The notes under the pieces: generated by a model
What the model was told of the DNA's origin: nothing
The model's database searches: none
Seen by the model: the letters and a program-made list of their open reading frames with translations, nothing else
NCBI GenBank assembly: GCA_030591565.1
Contig: JAUVAU010000023.1
Coordinates: 1-35,205 of the forward strand
DNA length: 35,205 bases
Reading direction: 5' to 3'
Origin: Deltaproteobacteria bacterium
Lineage (GTDB): Bacteria > Desulfobacterota > Deferrisomatia > Deferrisomatales > BM512
Program-made: the position numbers and the translations under genes
Part shown: piece after piece, positions 8,864 to 16,680 of the stretch
Layout of the letters: every line of letters starts with the position of its first letter
Position numbering within the stretch: the first letter of the stretch is position 1

Positions 8864-11221
8864 TTAATGACAGCTTGAGCACAGCTCGTCTTCCGGCTTG
8901 GCGTATAGTCCCCCCTCGTTGGAGGCATGGGGGTTGTGGCAACCAATGCAGGAGAGCTCCTTACCCACCGTCGGGAAGTTACCACCCGGGTAGTCCTCGG
9001 CGTTGACGGCGTCCAGATCATGGTGGTCTGACATATCGTCATGGCACTCGGCGCAGATGGTGTTTACCTCTTCGCTGAGCAGCGGCCCCTTCTTGGAGAC
9101 ATGGGGGTCGTGGCAGGCGGTGCACCCTTCGTCCAGCGCGTCGTGCACTACCTTTTTGCCCTCGCGCGGATCGTCGTGGCATTCGAGGCAAAGTCCATCG
9201 ACATCACCGTTTAGCAGGCTGCCGAATTTGGAGGCGTGGGGGTTGTGGCAAGCGGTGCACCCCTCATCGAGCGCCGGGTGGGGTTCGCCCTCTTCACCTG
9301 GGTCGTCATGGCATTCGAGGCATACGGCGTTGTCCTTGCCGGTGAGCAACGTGGAGTTATTGGAGCCGTGGGGGTTGTGGCAAGAGGTACACCCTTCGTC
9401 AAGCGCGTCGTGCACTACCTTGGCCTCGACCGTTGGGTCGTCGTGGCACTCGTAGCAGAGTCCGGGAGTCTTGGATACCAGCACATTGCCCTCGTAGCCG
9501 GAATGGGGGTTGTGACAGGCGGTGCACCCCTCATCAAGCGCGTCATGCTTGTTCTTGTAGTCCTCTGCAGGAGCGTCATGGCACTCCATGCAGACCGCTT
9601 CCGAGGTTTCGGTGATCAGGAATTTCTTGTTCTCACCGCCGTGGGGGAAGTGGCAAGCGGTGCACCCCTCGTCAAGGCCGGTGTGCAGTTTTTTGCCATC
9701 CGATTTGTCCACAACCTCGTGACACTCGGAGCAGACCTTTTCCATCTTGTCATTCAGGAATGCCGTGTTGTCCGACATGTGAGGATTGTGACACTCTGTG
9801 CAGCCTTCGCTCTCCACGGGGTCATGCACCGTGAAGTTCTGAACGGCTAGATTCTTCAATATATTGTGACATTTGCCGCAGCTTGGAGACACATCCTCTA
9901 TAAACCTGCTGGCTTCGGCGTCTTCGCCGTGGCAGGCATCGCACTTGGCCTGGGAGAGCGGAAAGTGCGTCTTCGCGTTGACCAGCATGTTGTACTTGGA
10001 GACATGCGGGGGATGACAATTCAAGCAATCGATGATGTCCATCACCAGGTTGCCGTGAATCTGGTTAAGTTCCTTATCGTTATCATACTGGTGACATTCA
10101 AGGCACCTGCGCTTTGCCTCAGCCACATTGTCGTCAACGTGGGGGTTATGGCAACTTTCACAGCCATCCTCCACCGGCGGGTGCACGGTCTTGCCTTTAT
10201 CGTAATCCTCGTGGCACTCGGCGCAGCCTGCGGGAAAGTCGTTTCTCAGAAGTCCGCTGCCAAGCTCTTTATGGGGGTTGTGGCACATGATGCATTCTTC
10301 AAGCTCGTCCGCATGTCCCGCTGCCAGGATGACCTGGTGGCAAGTAGCGCACAGGGTGTTTTCTGCGGCCTTGAGAAGCGGCGCTTCCTGCCCATGTGGG
10401 TTGTGGCACTCGCCACACCAGTCGCTCTGTTGCGCGCTGGGCGGATGGAACTTGGTGGGACGCGAGTCCACCCCCTGATCATGACACTCCTGGCACAGCG
10501 CCGGTCGCTCCTGATGAAGGTTTTTTTCAAAGCCGGAAAAGTGGGAATCGTGACAAGCGGAGCATCCACCCTCTTCGTAGGCGGGGTGCCCTTCTTCTCC
10601 TGCGTAGAAGTTCTCGTGACAGATGGCGCAGGGTCTTTCACCATTATTCTTGAGCAATTTGCGGTGATCGCTAATGTGCGCTTCGTGACAGTTATCACAT
10701 TTTGCGCCCACAGCGCTGAAGTGGGAGTACGCCATGGGATCCGAATCGTTCTCTGGATTCATGGAAACGACCATATGGCACGCCATGCACACCTGTGGGT
10801 ATCCGCCGTCATGCAGCTCCATGGTGAAAGGGCTATGGCAATCATCGCAGGCGCTTATGTCGCCTGCATGTACGCGCTTGGGGAAGAACCCGTTGGGCAC
10901 TGGCTGAGCACCATCGTCATAATAGATTTCTATCATGGTCCCTGCGACCACAATCCGGTTGATCCCCGGATCAAGCTCTAGCGCCAGGGTGAAAATCCCG
11001 GTGGGCTTGGTCTTGACCACATCGGTTATCGCACCCTCGACCCTGAAGTGTTGCCAGTCAACTTCGCTGAAGGCGTCGGCGTAGCCGGATATGGCGGTAT
11101 AGGGCTCCGTAGTCGCGATTCTGGGCGGTGGGAAAATTATTTCCACGGCGAGAGCCGCTGAGGCCGCAAAAAAAACGCAACAAAATACAAAAACCCGGAA
11201 AATTAAATTTTTATGAATCAT
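8864..11221 (-). CDS. 29-haem periplasmic c-type cytochrome (doubled CXXCH repeats)
   Basis: Starting at the ATG at 11221 gives 785 residues with a clear Sec signal (MIHKNLIFRVF through ASAALA); a GTG at 11290 would place 23 odd residues ahead of it. I count 29 CXXCH haem-attachment motifs. After about 120 residues of beta-rich, haem-free sequence they run to the last residue: the protein ends on the His of the final CSSCH. Motifs alternate between CTACHNPH-like and CLECHDD-like pairs, the doubled CXXCH pattern (TIGR01905/PF09699 type). In the C-terminal third the unit ALDEGCTACHNPH recurs five times about 45 residues apart. The protein should carry electrons across or beyond the periplasm, perhaps to metals, minerals or a partner cell. 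No outer-membrane porin partner is seen nearby. Confidence 0.95.
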   Translation of the reverse strand: MIHKNLIFRVFVFCCVFFAASAALAVEIIFPPPRIATTEPYTAISGYADAFSEVDWQHFRVEGAITDVVKTKPTGIFTLALELDPGINRIVVAGTMIEIYYDDGAQPVPNGFFPKRVHAGDISACDDCHSPFTMELHDGGYPQVCMACHMVVSMNPENDSDPMAYSHFSAVGAKCDNCHEAHISDHRKLLKNNGERPCAICHENFYAGEEGHPAYEEGGCSACHDSHFSGFEKNLHQERPALCQECHDQGVDSRPTKFHPPSAQQSDWCGECHNPHGQEAPLLKAAENTLCATCHQVILAAGHADELEECIMCHNPHKELGSGLLRNDFPAGCAECHEDYDKGKTVHPPVEDGCESCHNPHVDDNVAEAKRRCLECHQYDNDKELNQIHGNLVMDIIDCLNCHPPHVSKYNMLVNAKTHFPLSQAKCDACHGEDAEASRFIEDVSPSCGKCHNILKNLAVQNFTVHDPVESEGCTECHNPHMSDNTAFLNDKMEKVCSECHEVVDKSDGKKLHTGLDEGCTACHFPHGGENKKFLITETSEAVCMECHDAPAEDYKNKHDALDEGCTACHNPHSGYEGNVLVSKTPGLCYECHDDPTVEAKVVHDALDEGCTSCHNPHGSNNSTLLTGKDNAVCLECHDDPGEEGEPHPALDEGCTACHNPHASKFGSLLNGDVDGLCLECHDDPREGKKVVHDALDEGCTACHDPHVSKKGPLLSEEVNTICAECHDDMSDHHDLDAVNAEDYPGGNFPTVGKELSCIGCHNPHASNEGGLYAKPEDELCSSCH
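9090..9700. repeat. ~135-bp tandem repeats within the multihaem cytochrome gene
   Basis: The DNA encoding the DEGCTACH motif recurs at about 9120, 9255, 9387, 9522 and 9660, a spacing of 132-138 bp. The units are similar at DNA as well as protein level, which suggests recent duplication by unequal exchange, and copy number may vary among relatives. Confidence 0.8.
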
Positions 11222-11828
11222 TTCGGCATGCCGTTTTTTTGAAGGATTTGGTCTGCACTGCCCCGCCAGATTGGACTCAATGCATGTCACCTCAAGGTTA
11301 AAGAAGGCATATATACAGCATTACCTATGGGGAATTCAACACTAACCATGAGGAAAAAGCTGTTGAAAAACCCCGGATATCCTCCGATTGACGTTGTCAG
11401 AGGCGAAAAATAATCCTCGAAATACCTGTCAGTATGCCTGCGGTCATTTTTCTTCTCTTCCTAGTTCTCGAATGATCTTCAGGGTTTCCAATTTATCGTC
11501 GGCTTAGTTGGAGGCTTGCCCGGCATCGGCTAAAGTCTCCGGTTTAGCGTTACGCCCCCGCTTCGGGAGAGTTTTCGTCGGAGCCTCGAGGAAAGCGCCT
11601 TTATGGACGCCCAATCGTTCATGTGCCTTTCACAAGATGAACCCACCGGCTACAACAACTACCGGATTAGTTTTAATTTTTTATCCTCTTTTTGAGCAGT
11701 TACAGTTGAGGCTAATGAACTTTTACACAACCAAAAGATTGAGAAATACACTGAAAATGTGCTATTAATCTCTGGTCGGCGATATTTTATTTTTTAGCTG
11801 TTTTTTTTGGTCGAGGGATGAAGGATCA
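11222..11828. other. 607-bp region without a gene, between divergent transcription units
   Basis: This gap holds the upstream region of the cytochrome gene (11222-11350), copy A of the dispersed repeat (11351-11590), and an AT-rich segment (about 11650-11828) that should contain the promoter of the next plus-strand gene. Short open frames here, such as one at 11508-11768, have no family resemblance and run through the repeat. A perfect 10-bp palindrome CGGCATGCCG lies at 11224-11233, directly before the cytochrome start. Confidence 0.7.
11351..11590 (+). repeat. dispersed ~240-bp repeat, copy A
   Basis: This segment is closely similar to the reverse complement of 31938-32178. Over the ~183-base core (about 11371-11552) I count roughly 15 substitutions and one single-base indel by hand, about 91% identity. 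The element has degenerate terminal inverted repeats related to GGAGCTTCGTCGAAAA, a hairpin formed by 11405-11413 with 11444-11452, and a G+C-rich hairpin near 11553-11572 followed by TTTT. No coding potential is seen. A MITE-like non-autonomous element or a small structured RNA are both possible. Confidence 0.85.
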
Positions 11829-13145
11829 ATGAAAAAGAAACTGCTGCTCGTAATGGTCGGGGTCATCACCCTGACGCTAGTGGGAGGGTCCGCGTGGTCC
11901 GCCATGCAGATCAGGAAGCGCCCAAAGCCCGCAGCTGAAGAAGGCGGGGCAAAAGCGCCACCAGGTGCTGCGACCAAGCCCAAAGCCCCGGCCAAGCCGC
12001 CCACTGAAATAAAACCCGGTAAAGCGGCTGCACCCATCAAGAAGGCAGCTCCCAGAAGGGGCTCGACCAGTTCCTCCAAGAAGAAGAGGAAACGGGTCGA
12101 CACCACTTCTTTTTCCGGCTCTGTGGACTACGTGCGGGGTAGAAAGGTCCTTGTCAAACTCGACAAGGCCACCAAGCTCGACAGCCGCTTCAACGTCTAC
12201 GATATCCGCCTGAGGAAAAGGGGCAGCCTCAAGGTAGTCAAGGTGTTGAGCCAGGAACTCTACCTCTGCAAGCTCTTGCGCGGTAGCGCGGATGAAGGCG
12301 ATTGGCTGGCCAAGGAAACCGAAAGGGGCGCCTACACCAGGATCAAACACACCAAATCGCTAAGGGCATATAAGGAGTTCCTCACCGTCTTCCCCGCAAG
12401 CAAGTTCAAAGACCGTGTAGCGAGGATGGTCTTTCGCCAACTCCTTCGCACGAAATACCCCGCCGCTCCAGGATCAGTCATAAACGGCAAGATCGTGCTG
12501 GCCGAAAAAGTCGGGCAGGAGGTGGTGCTAAGCCGGGCGAAGATCAAACTTGACCGTTTCATCATCTCCATGACCGACGAGGCAGGCAACTTCTATATCG
12601 AGGGAATTCCCCAACTCGACCATGCCATCAAGGTCTCGCTCTCCATCTACGACGAGAAGTTCAAGATGGCCAAAAAGGTCGAAATCGCACTGCCCGCCGG
12701 CTCCACTTCCGAATTGGACCAAACCCTGACGATCAACCTTACCCCGACCTACCTTGTGGGCCGTGTGGTGGATGACAATGGCAACCCGGTTCGCGGCGCC
12801 CAGGTCTGGACCTCGCCCTACACGATGGAAAAGATCACCGACGAGAAGGGCGAATTCAAAATCTGGCGCAAGAAAAAGCTTGACGCTTCCGGCGAGCCGA
12901 CAGAGGGCGACGAGCCCCTCATGGGCCGCGATTATGAGATCTACGCTTATAAAAAGGGCTATGGCGCCGAGAAGACAACCCTTTCAGCCAAGAGCTTCAC
13001 TGAAAACGCAGTGGGGGACATTGCAGTATCTCGCCAGGATCCTGTTTCCGAAGGCTTGCCGGAGCTAGCGGTGAACTTTCGCGACAATCTGGACCTGATG
13101 CAGTTCGTGTTCTCAGCGGGTGCCGGTCCCAAGATCAACAGATAG
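11829..13145 (+). CDS. exported protein with carboxypeptidase-regulatory-like domains
   Basis: The 438-residue protein begins with a Sec signal (MKKKLLLVMVGVITLTLVGG, cleavage near AWSA). A Lys/Pro/Ala-rich linker follows to about residue 92, strongly basic, with the run KKKRKR. Residues 95-170 form a small beta-rich domain. Two carboxypeptidase-regulatory-like (PF13620 type) beta-sandwiches follow: one around 215-300 with AKIKLDRFIISMTDEAGNFY, and one around 305-400 with LVGRVVDDNGNPVRGAQVW and TDEKGEFKI. Such domains are usually structural or binding modules at the cell surface or periplasm. AAGGA precedes the ATG. It is first in a plus-strand run with the PEGA protein and the TPR-like lipoprotein, 55 bp apart from the next gene. 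Confidence 0.75.
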   Translation: MKKKLLLVMVGVITLTLVGGSAWSAMQIRKRPKPAAEEGGAKAPPGAATKPKAPAKPPTEIKPGKAAAPIKKAAPRRGSTSSSKKKRKRVDTTSFSGSVDYVRGRKVLVKLDKATKLDSRFNVYDIRLRKRGSLKVVKVLSQELYLCKLLRGSADEGDWLAKETERGAYTRIKHTKSLRAYKEFLTVFPASKFKDRVARMVFRQLLRTKYPAAPGSVINGKIVLAEKVGQEVVLSRAKIKLDRFIISMTDEAGNFYIEGIPQLDHAIKVSLSIYDEKFKMAKKVEIALPAGSTSELDQTLTINLTPTYLVGRVVDDNGNPVRGAQVWTSPYTMEKITDEKGEFKIWRKKKLDASGEPTEGDEPLMGRDYEIYAYKKGYGAEKTTLSAKSFTENAVGDIAVSRQDPVSEGLPELAVNFRDNLDLMQFVFSAGAGPKINR

Positions 13146-13200
13146 AAGCGTTGCTTGAATCGAAGTTAATTAATTTTGCAGTATATTTATAGAGGGCTCC

Positions 13201-15006
13201 ATGCGTAAAACAGCTGACAAAAAATTGATCTGGGGCTTGATCGTAGCCCTGGTTCTTGCCGTGACGCCGGTCACGATGGCCCAGACGGCCTACGCCGACC
13301 AGGATGGCCCGGTCTTGGTGGCTGCCCTGAAGATCTTCGGCAAGAAAAAAACCGCAGCCCCCGCAGCTGAAGAAGAGGCACCAGCCCCCGCAGTTGAAGA
13401 AGCTGCTCCGACACCGGTAATCGAAGAAGAGGCGCCAGCCCCAGCGGATATAGAGGAAGCTGCTGCCCCGGAAGCGACGGAAGAGGATATTGAAGAAGCG
13501 GCCATGGATGATGAAGAGTTGGCCGATGTGGACAATGACGAATACAACCTGCTCACGATCGAGTCCGCGCCCTCCGGCGTCAAGGTCTTCATTGACGGCG
13601 AAGAGCTTGGTGTCACCCCCCTTGAGGTCGAAGGTCTTTCCAGTCTGCCCCACGAAGTAATTCTCTACCACGATGAGCTGGGCGCCATAAGCCGCAAGGT
13701 GGATTCCGGGGCCGGCGACGTGTTTGTAGACTTCGCGGCTGAGGGCAAGACCGGAGCAGGCGCAGGCTTCGTACTGCTGGAAACCGATCCCCCCAATGTG
13801 CGCATCGATATCGACGGCAAAAACGTCGGTCTCTCACCAATGAGAGTGCCCCTGCCCGCGGGTCGCCATACAGTCGTGCTGTCACGCACCGGTTATCAGG
13901 AACTCGAATTTGAAGTGGTTATCGAGGCCGACGCTGCGATCGACCTGAAAAAGGAGTTGGCTGAAAAGCCCGGCTCCCTTCTCATCATAACCAGCCCCTC
14001 CGGCGCTGAAATATTTCTTGATGGTCAGTCGCTGGGCGTGACCGACACCCCTATCAGGGTCACCGGCGTCGCCCCCGGCTTGCACACCATCATCGCCAAG
14101 CTGGATGGCTACGACACGTGGGAACGCACCAACGTGTTGGTGCAACGTGAAAAGATCGAAACAGTGCTGGCCTCGCTAAAGCTTACGCACAGTGAGACCA
14201 ACGTCCGCATCTACTCCCAGCCCGAAGGCGCCCGCGTGTGGCTCGACGGCAAGGAGATGGGTGTGGCCGGTCCCGACGGTGTGGGCTTCACCTCCACCAA
14301 GGGTCTCCACATCCTGCGCATGGAGCTGAACCCGGCGCTCAGCCCCGGCTACCGCCCCCTGCAGGTGTCGATGAATTTCGACAAGAGCAACATGAACTTT
14401 AAGGAAACGCCGATAAAGTTGCCCGTCATCGACGAATCTTTCATCAACGCCCAGAGGCTGTTTGAAAGAGGAGAAAATGAGCAGGCGATGTCGTACCTGG
14501 ACCGCGTGAGCAGCACCCAGTCAAGCTATTCCAACTCCAGGATGATGATGGTCGAGATTCTCCAGTCGCTAAGCCGCTACAGCGAGATTCCAGCCGAGTT
14601 CGAAAAGCTTTTTGACAAACCCATGTACAGGAAGAATCCGGTGCTCAACCTGGGCATGGGGTTTTGGTGCATCAAGGCATCACAGAAGGCTAACGAAGCC
14701 GAGGCCCGTGATTTCCTTGCAAAGGGAATTGACGCCCTGGATCGCGCCAGTGAGACCATCGACTATTTTCCGGCGAACGAGCGCCGCTTGCTGGCGCTCA
14801 AGGCCCACTACTACACGGCCATTGCCGCAGAGACGCTTTTCAACCTGACCGGTGAGAAAAAGCACGTCAAAAAAGGCGTGCAGGCCTGGGAACTGTTCTT
14901 TAGTCGTCTGGACGACGGTGCAGAAACCCTAGGAGATGAGTGGATTGACAAAGCCAGGAACCACCAGAAAAACCTTCAGTACCTGGAGAAAAAGCTGGGC
15001 GGTTAG
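13201..15006 (+). CDS. exported PEGA-domain protein with a helical C-terminal domain
   Basis: The 601-residue protein has a signal peptide (cleavage near TAYA, residue 32) and an Ala/Glu/Pro-rich acidic linker (50-112). Four PEGA-type beta modules (PF08308) follow, at about 117-178, 188-250, 257-318 and 330-385. Each has a version of SxPSGAxIFLDGxxLGxTP; the clearest are ESAPSGVKVFIDGEELG and TSPSGAEIFLDGQSLG. The C-terminal 200 residues are helical and TPR-like. PEGA modules are found in surface-layer and envelope proteins and are thought to bind wall or protein partners. GAGGG precedes the ATG. The next gene starts before this one ends, so translation is probably coupled. Confidence 0.85.
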   Translation: MRKTADKKLIWGLIVALVLAVTPVTMAQTAYADQDGPVLVAALKIFGKKKTAAPAAEEEAPAPAVEEAAPTPVIEEEAPAPADIEEAAAPEATEEDIEEAAMDDEELADVDNDEYNLLTIESAPSGVKVFIDGEELGVTPLEVEGLSSLPHEVILYHDELGAISRKVDSGAGDVFVDFAAEGKTGAGAGFVLLETDPPNVRIDIDGKNVGLSPMRVPLPAGRHTVVLSRTGYQELEFEVVIEADAAIDLKKELAEKPGSLLIITSPSGAEIFLDGQSLGVTDTPIRVTGVAPGLHTIIAKLDGYDTWERTNVLVQREKIETVLASLKLTHSETNVRIYSQPEGARVWLDGKEMGVAGPDGVGFTSTKGLHILRMELNPALSPGYRPLQVSMNFDKSNMNFKETPIKLPVIDESFINAQRLFERGENEQAMSYLDRVSSTQSSYSNSRMMMVEILQSLSRYSEIPAEFEKLFDKPMYRKNPVLNLGMGFWCIKASQKANEAEARDFLAKGIDALDRASETIDYFPANERRLLALKAHYYTAIAAETLFNLTGEKKHVKKGVQAWELFFSRLDDGAETLGDEWIDKARNHQKNLQYLEKKLGG

Positions 15007-16537
15007 CCTACTGGCGTCAACCCTGGTTCTGGGACTCTTTGGCTGCACCAAGAGCCATGAGCAACCTGCAGAGCCGGTTAATGATGCCGAAGTCTCAAGG
15101 CTAACGAACAGCTGGCTGGGCCGGTACGCCGCCCGCGATGAAAAGATCGCGGGGATGCTCACCGACCACGAGGGCTGGATTAGCTTCAGAGAGATGGATC
15201 TTTTTGGGGCTATACGCTTTTTCTCAATGGAGGCCAACGAAGAAGGTCGGCTGGGCGCAGCGCGTTCATATCTGGAGATGTCCAGAATGTTTGACGCGCT
15301 CGATAGGTATTTCATGGAGATTGAGGCGGTTTACCTCTCCTCCCTGGGGACCGGGGTCAGCGCCGATAAAAGGGGTAGACTGGGTTTCACGCAGCTGCGG
15401 CGCGGTAACGCCAATCGAGCCCGTGACATATTTTTTTCCAACATCCCCAAGGGCCACGACTTCGTTTGGAAGCTTGGTCGCGCAGGGGTTCTCTACGCCG
15501 AAGGCAACGGGGTAGAAGCGGAAAAAATAATTGGAGAAATCAAAAACCCTGCCGTCCCGGAGCACAGGGAACTGCTAAGGGTAGCGACGTTTATTTGGGG
15601 CGCCCCGGTGGACCCCGGTGACACCAGCTATTACGGTGACGCCCTCGATGCTTTGACAAGCGGTGATTTTTTCGGTGGGGTGGTTTCGCTGCAAATGCTC
15701 GAAATGCCGGAAGCAGGTACACAGGCTTCAGCCGACCTTTATATCTACTCCCTTTTTCGCATTGTATTCGCGAAAATGGCGCTGGACTCGACTGAGACTA
15801 TCGAAGCGGCTGAAGGCAACTTCATAATGGGTAAGGCGCTTGGGCTGCTCGGTGAATACGCCAAGAGCACCGAGGCTTTTGGAAGAGTCGTAAACAGCGC
15901 CGAAGAAGACACCATGGGCAACGACGCCGTCTGGCTCTTCGGCCCCGTGCTTGACCATCGGGAGACAGGCGAACTGGCGACCATATACAGGGGGTTGGCC
16001 TTTTTGCTCGACGGGAAGCCCGACGAAGCCGCCGCCCTGTGGAAAAAAGTTCTGGACGACAAGCCCGGCATGCTGGGGCTGGCGACCTTGGCGGCGATTC
16101 AGGCGGGCAGCAATCTCGGCGGGCCGCTTGGCGACCCCGAGCAAGTGGTACAGTCGGCGATCGAATCCACCAGGGTGTTGCGCCTCAAGGTTCTGGGTGA
16201 AGACCAGGGGAAGACAATGGCGGCGCTTTTGCTGGCACGCGAGGCTGAGATAGGCCGCCAGGCCGCACTAGTGGCGAGGAGTAGAGGCAAGACCGGCCTA
16301 GCGCTGGACCTTCTGGACAAGAGCCACCAGAAGAAGCAGGGCAACAGACCAAGCTTTATAAATACTCCCTCGTTCATGGTCGAGCTGTCGAGGGCTTACA
16401 AGGAATCGGGGCAGTACGCCCCAGCGGTTGACATACTTTTTGTGCTGAGCAACCAGTACCCTTCGACGCGGTTGGCCTACGAAAGCCTCAAAAGGCTCTA
16501 TGCTTCGAAGACCGGCGGAGAAGCGCCGCCAAGATAA
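14936..16537 (+). CDS. TPR-like outer-envelope lipoprotein, unknown function
   Basis: A basic N-terminus (TRKTFSTWRKSW) is followed by a hydrophobic run ending LGLFGC, a lipobox, so the protein should be lipid-anchored. The remaining 490 residues are almost all helical with spaced Ala/Gly/Tyr pairs, as in TPR-type solenoids; the end (YKESGQYAPAVDILFVLSNQ) is the clearest unit. The ATG at 14936 overlaps the PEGA gene by 71 bp. The TTG at 14945 has AGGAG at a much better spacing and may be the real start. No catalytic motif is seen. Its overlap with the PEGA gene suggests the two proteins act together at the envelope. Confidence 0.7.
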   Translation: MSGLTKPGTTRKTFSTWRKSWAVSLLASTLVLGLFGCTKSHEQPAEPVNDAEVSRLTNSWLGRYAARDEKIAGMLTDHEGWISFREMDLFGAIRFFSMEANEEGRLGAARSYLEMSRMFDALDRYFMEIEAVYLSSLGTGVSADKRGRLGFTQLRRGNANRARDIFFSNIPKGHDFVWKLGRAGVLYAEGNGVEAEKIIGEIKNPAVPEHRELLRVATFIWGAPVDPGDTSYYGDALDALTSGDFFGGVVSLQMLEMPEAGTQASADLYIYSLFRIVFAKMALDSTETIEAAEGNFIMGKALGLLGEYAKSTEAFGRVVNSAEEDTMGNDAVWLFGPVLDHRETGELATIYRGLAFLLDGKPDEAAALWKKVLDDKPGMLGLATLAAIQAGSNLGGPLGDPEQVVQSAIESTRVLRLKVLGEDQGKTMAALLLAREAEIGRQAALVARSRGKTGLALDLLDKSHQKKQGNRPSFINTPSFMVELSRAYKESGQYAPAVDILFVLSNQYPSTRLAYESLKRLYASKTGGEAPPR

Positions 16538-16552
16538 CCGTTTAGCGCAATA

Positions 16553-16574
16553 TTTTCGTACAACTGTGCGAAAA
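16553..16574. terminator. hairpin between the lipoprotein gene and the ABC-transporter operon
   Basis: TTTTCGTA (16553-16560) pairs with TGCGAAAA (16567-16574) across a six-base loop, with one G-U pair, 16 bp after the lipoprotein stop; an A-run and then a T-run follow. It may be a weak terminator dividing the two parts of the plus-strand cluster. The 143-bp gap after it should hold a promoter for the transporter genes, though no good -35/-10 pair stands out. Confidence 0.35.
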
Positions 16575-16680
16575 AAGAATTTTTTATGCTGTAGCTTGAG
16601 TTGGTATTATGCATGATGTGTCATAGTTTGAGTTAGCCCGTGGGGGCCAAAGACGCATTCATTTTCCGGAGGAAAGTTTC

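Noticed and set aside
9090-9700. Regular ~135-bp repeats considered as a CRISPR array
   Set aside because: The repeats are coding, imperfect, and have no unique spacer structure; they correspond to haem-binding units of one protein.
9236-9850. Long plus-strand frames opposite the multihaem cytochrome (for example 9236-9850 and 9866-10981)
   Set aside because: They are antisense to a repeat-rich gene with 29 haem motifs; their hydrophobic repeats simply mirror the CXXCH units.
11508-11768. 86-codon open frame between the cytochrome and the carboxypeptidase-regulatory-like gene
   Set aside because: It begins inside the dispersed repeat, has no signal or family pattern, and no ribosome site; it is better explained as chance in non-coding DNA.
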